The notes under the pieces were generated by a model. It saw only the letters and a program-made list of their open reading frames with translations, was not told the origin of the DNA and did not search any database. Made by a program: the position numbers and the translations under genes. A stretch of 5,618 nucleotides of DNA from Pseudolabrys sp. (GTDB lineage Bacteria; Pseudomonadota; Alphaproteobacteria; Rhizobiales; Xanthobacteraceae), in the NCBI GenBank assembly GCA_019246455.1, contig JAFAQJ010000415.1, positions 1-5,618 on the forward strand, read 5' to 3'. How positions within the stretch are numbered: the stretch's first letter is position 1; every line of letters starts with the position of its first letter. Below are positions 5,480-5,618 of the stretch, piece after piece.

Positions 5480-5618
5480 TCAAGGTTGTTTGTTTGACAA
5501 GTCGGGCGGCTCTTCGCCAAGCGCGGTCGCCAAGTCGATTTGATGATCCTGCTCTTCGACTAAGATTTCTCTGATCTTCTCTGCCAACGCAAATTCGCCC
5601 AATGCCTCGCATTGGCGA
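5480..5618 (-). CDS. Ferritin-like / bacterioferritin-type protein, C-terminal fragment
   Basis: The minus-strand frame enters at the right edge of the window and ends in TGA at 5482-5480, giving the last 45 residues. The stretch LAEKIREILVEEQDHQIDLA followed by TALG looks like the fourth helix of a ferritin-like four-helix bundle. It includes an E-x-x-H pair (within VEEQDH) in the position of the bacterioferritin di-iron ligands (Glu127 and His130 in E. coli numbering). The tail EEPPDLSNKQP is short and polar. Such proteins oxidise and store iron or act as related di-iron proteins; which subgroup this is cannot be told from the fragment. It converges on the Nramp-like gene and shares the terminator at 5418-5446. 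The start codon is outside the window. Confidence 0.65.
   Translation of the reverse strand, partial: RQCEALGEFALAEKIREILVEEQDHQIDLATALGEEPPDLSNKQP

Noticed and set aside
5368..5574. Plus-strand 68-codon frame whose ATG overlaps the stop of the 35-residue ORF
   Set aside because: It reads straight through the terminator hairpin and over the ferritin-like gene on the other strand.

Overview
The window looks like chromosomal DNA of an alphaproteobacterium of the Rhizobiales, most likely near Bradyrhizobium or Rhodopseudomonas. The clues are fairly high GC, an exact match to the general-stress sigma factor (EcfG) promoter consensus, a 'PhnA-like' membrane protein followed by a tiny hydrophobic ORF, and a secreted Gly/Tyr-rich small protein of a kind common there. 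This placement is an inference from protein style; no database was searched.

Layout. Bases 1-211 hold no gene but carry a degenerate repeat. Bases 212-1558 (-) encode an MFS transporter of the aromatic-acid:H+ symporter type. Bases 1559-1922 are intergenic: a candidate promoter for the transporter, a small hairpin, a second copy of the repeat, and a strong terminator serving the next gene. Bases 1923-2321 (-) encode a secreted Gly/Tyr-rich protein. Bases 2612-2821 (+) encode a 69-residue helical protein with an EcfG-type promoter just upstream. Bases 3769-2860 (-) form a two-gene unit: a four-helix membrane protein and, one base after its stop, a 24-residue hydrophobic miniprotein absent from ordinary ORF calling. 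Bases 3947-5242 (+) encode an Nramp-fold transporter lacking the canonical transition-metal ligands. It is followed by a possible 35-residue ORF and a terminator shared with a convergent ferritin-like gene (-), of which only the last 45 residues are in the window.

How the parts fit. There is no single pathway. One theme is stress and envelope function: the EcfG-driven helical protein, the PhnA-like/miniprotein pair and the secreted protein. A second is metal handling: the Nramp-like carrier and the ferritin-like protein, although they are convergent and not an operon. The MFS transporter sits alone between two same-direction copies of a degenerate repeat, which suggests an accessory insertion. 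I found no rRNA, tRNA, CRISPR array, transposase or integrase gene. No completely novel system is evident; the best leads are the miniprotein pair, the EcfG promoter and the unusual Nramp metal site.
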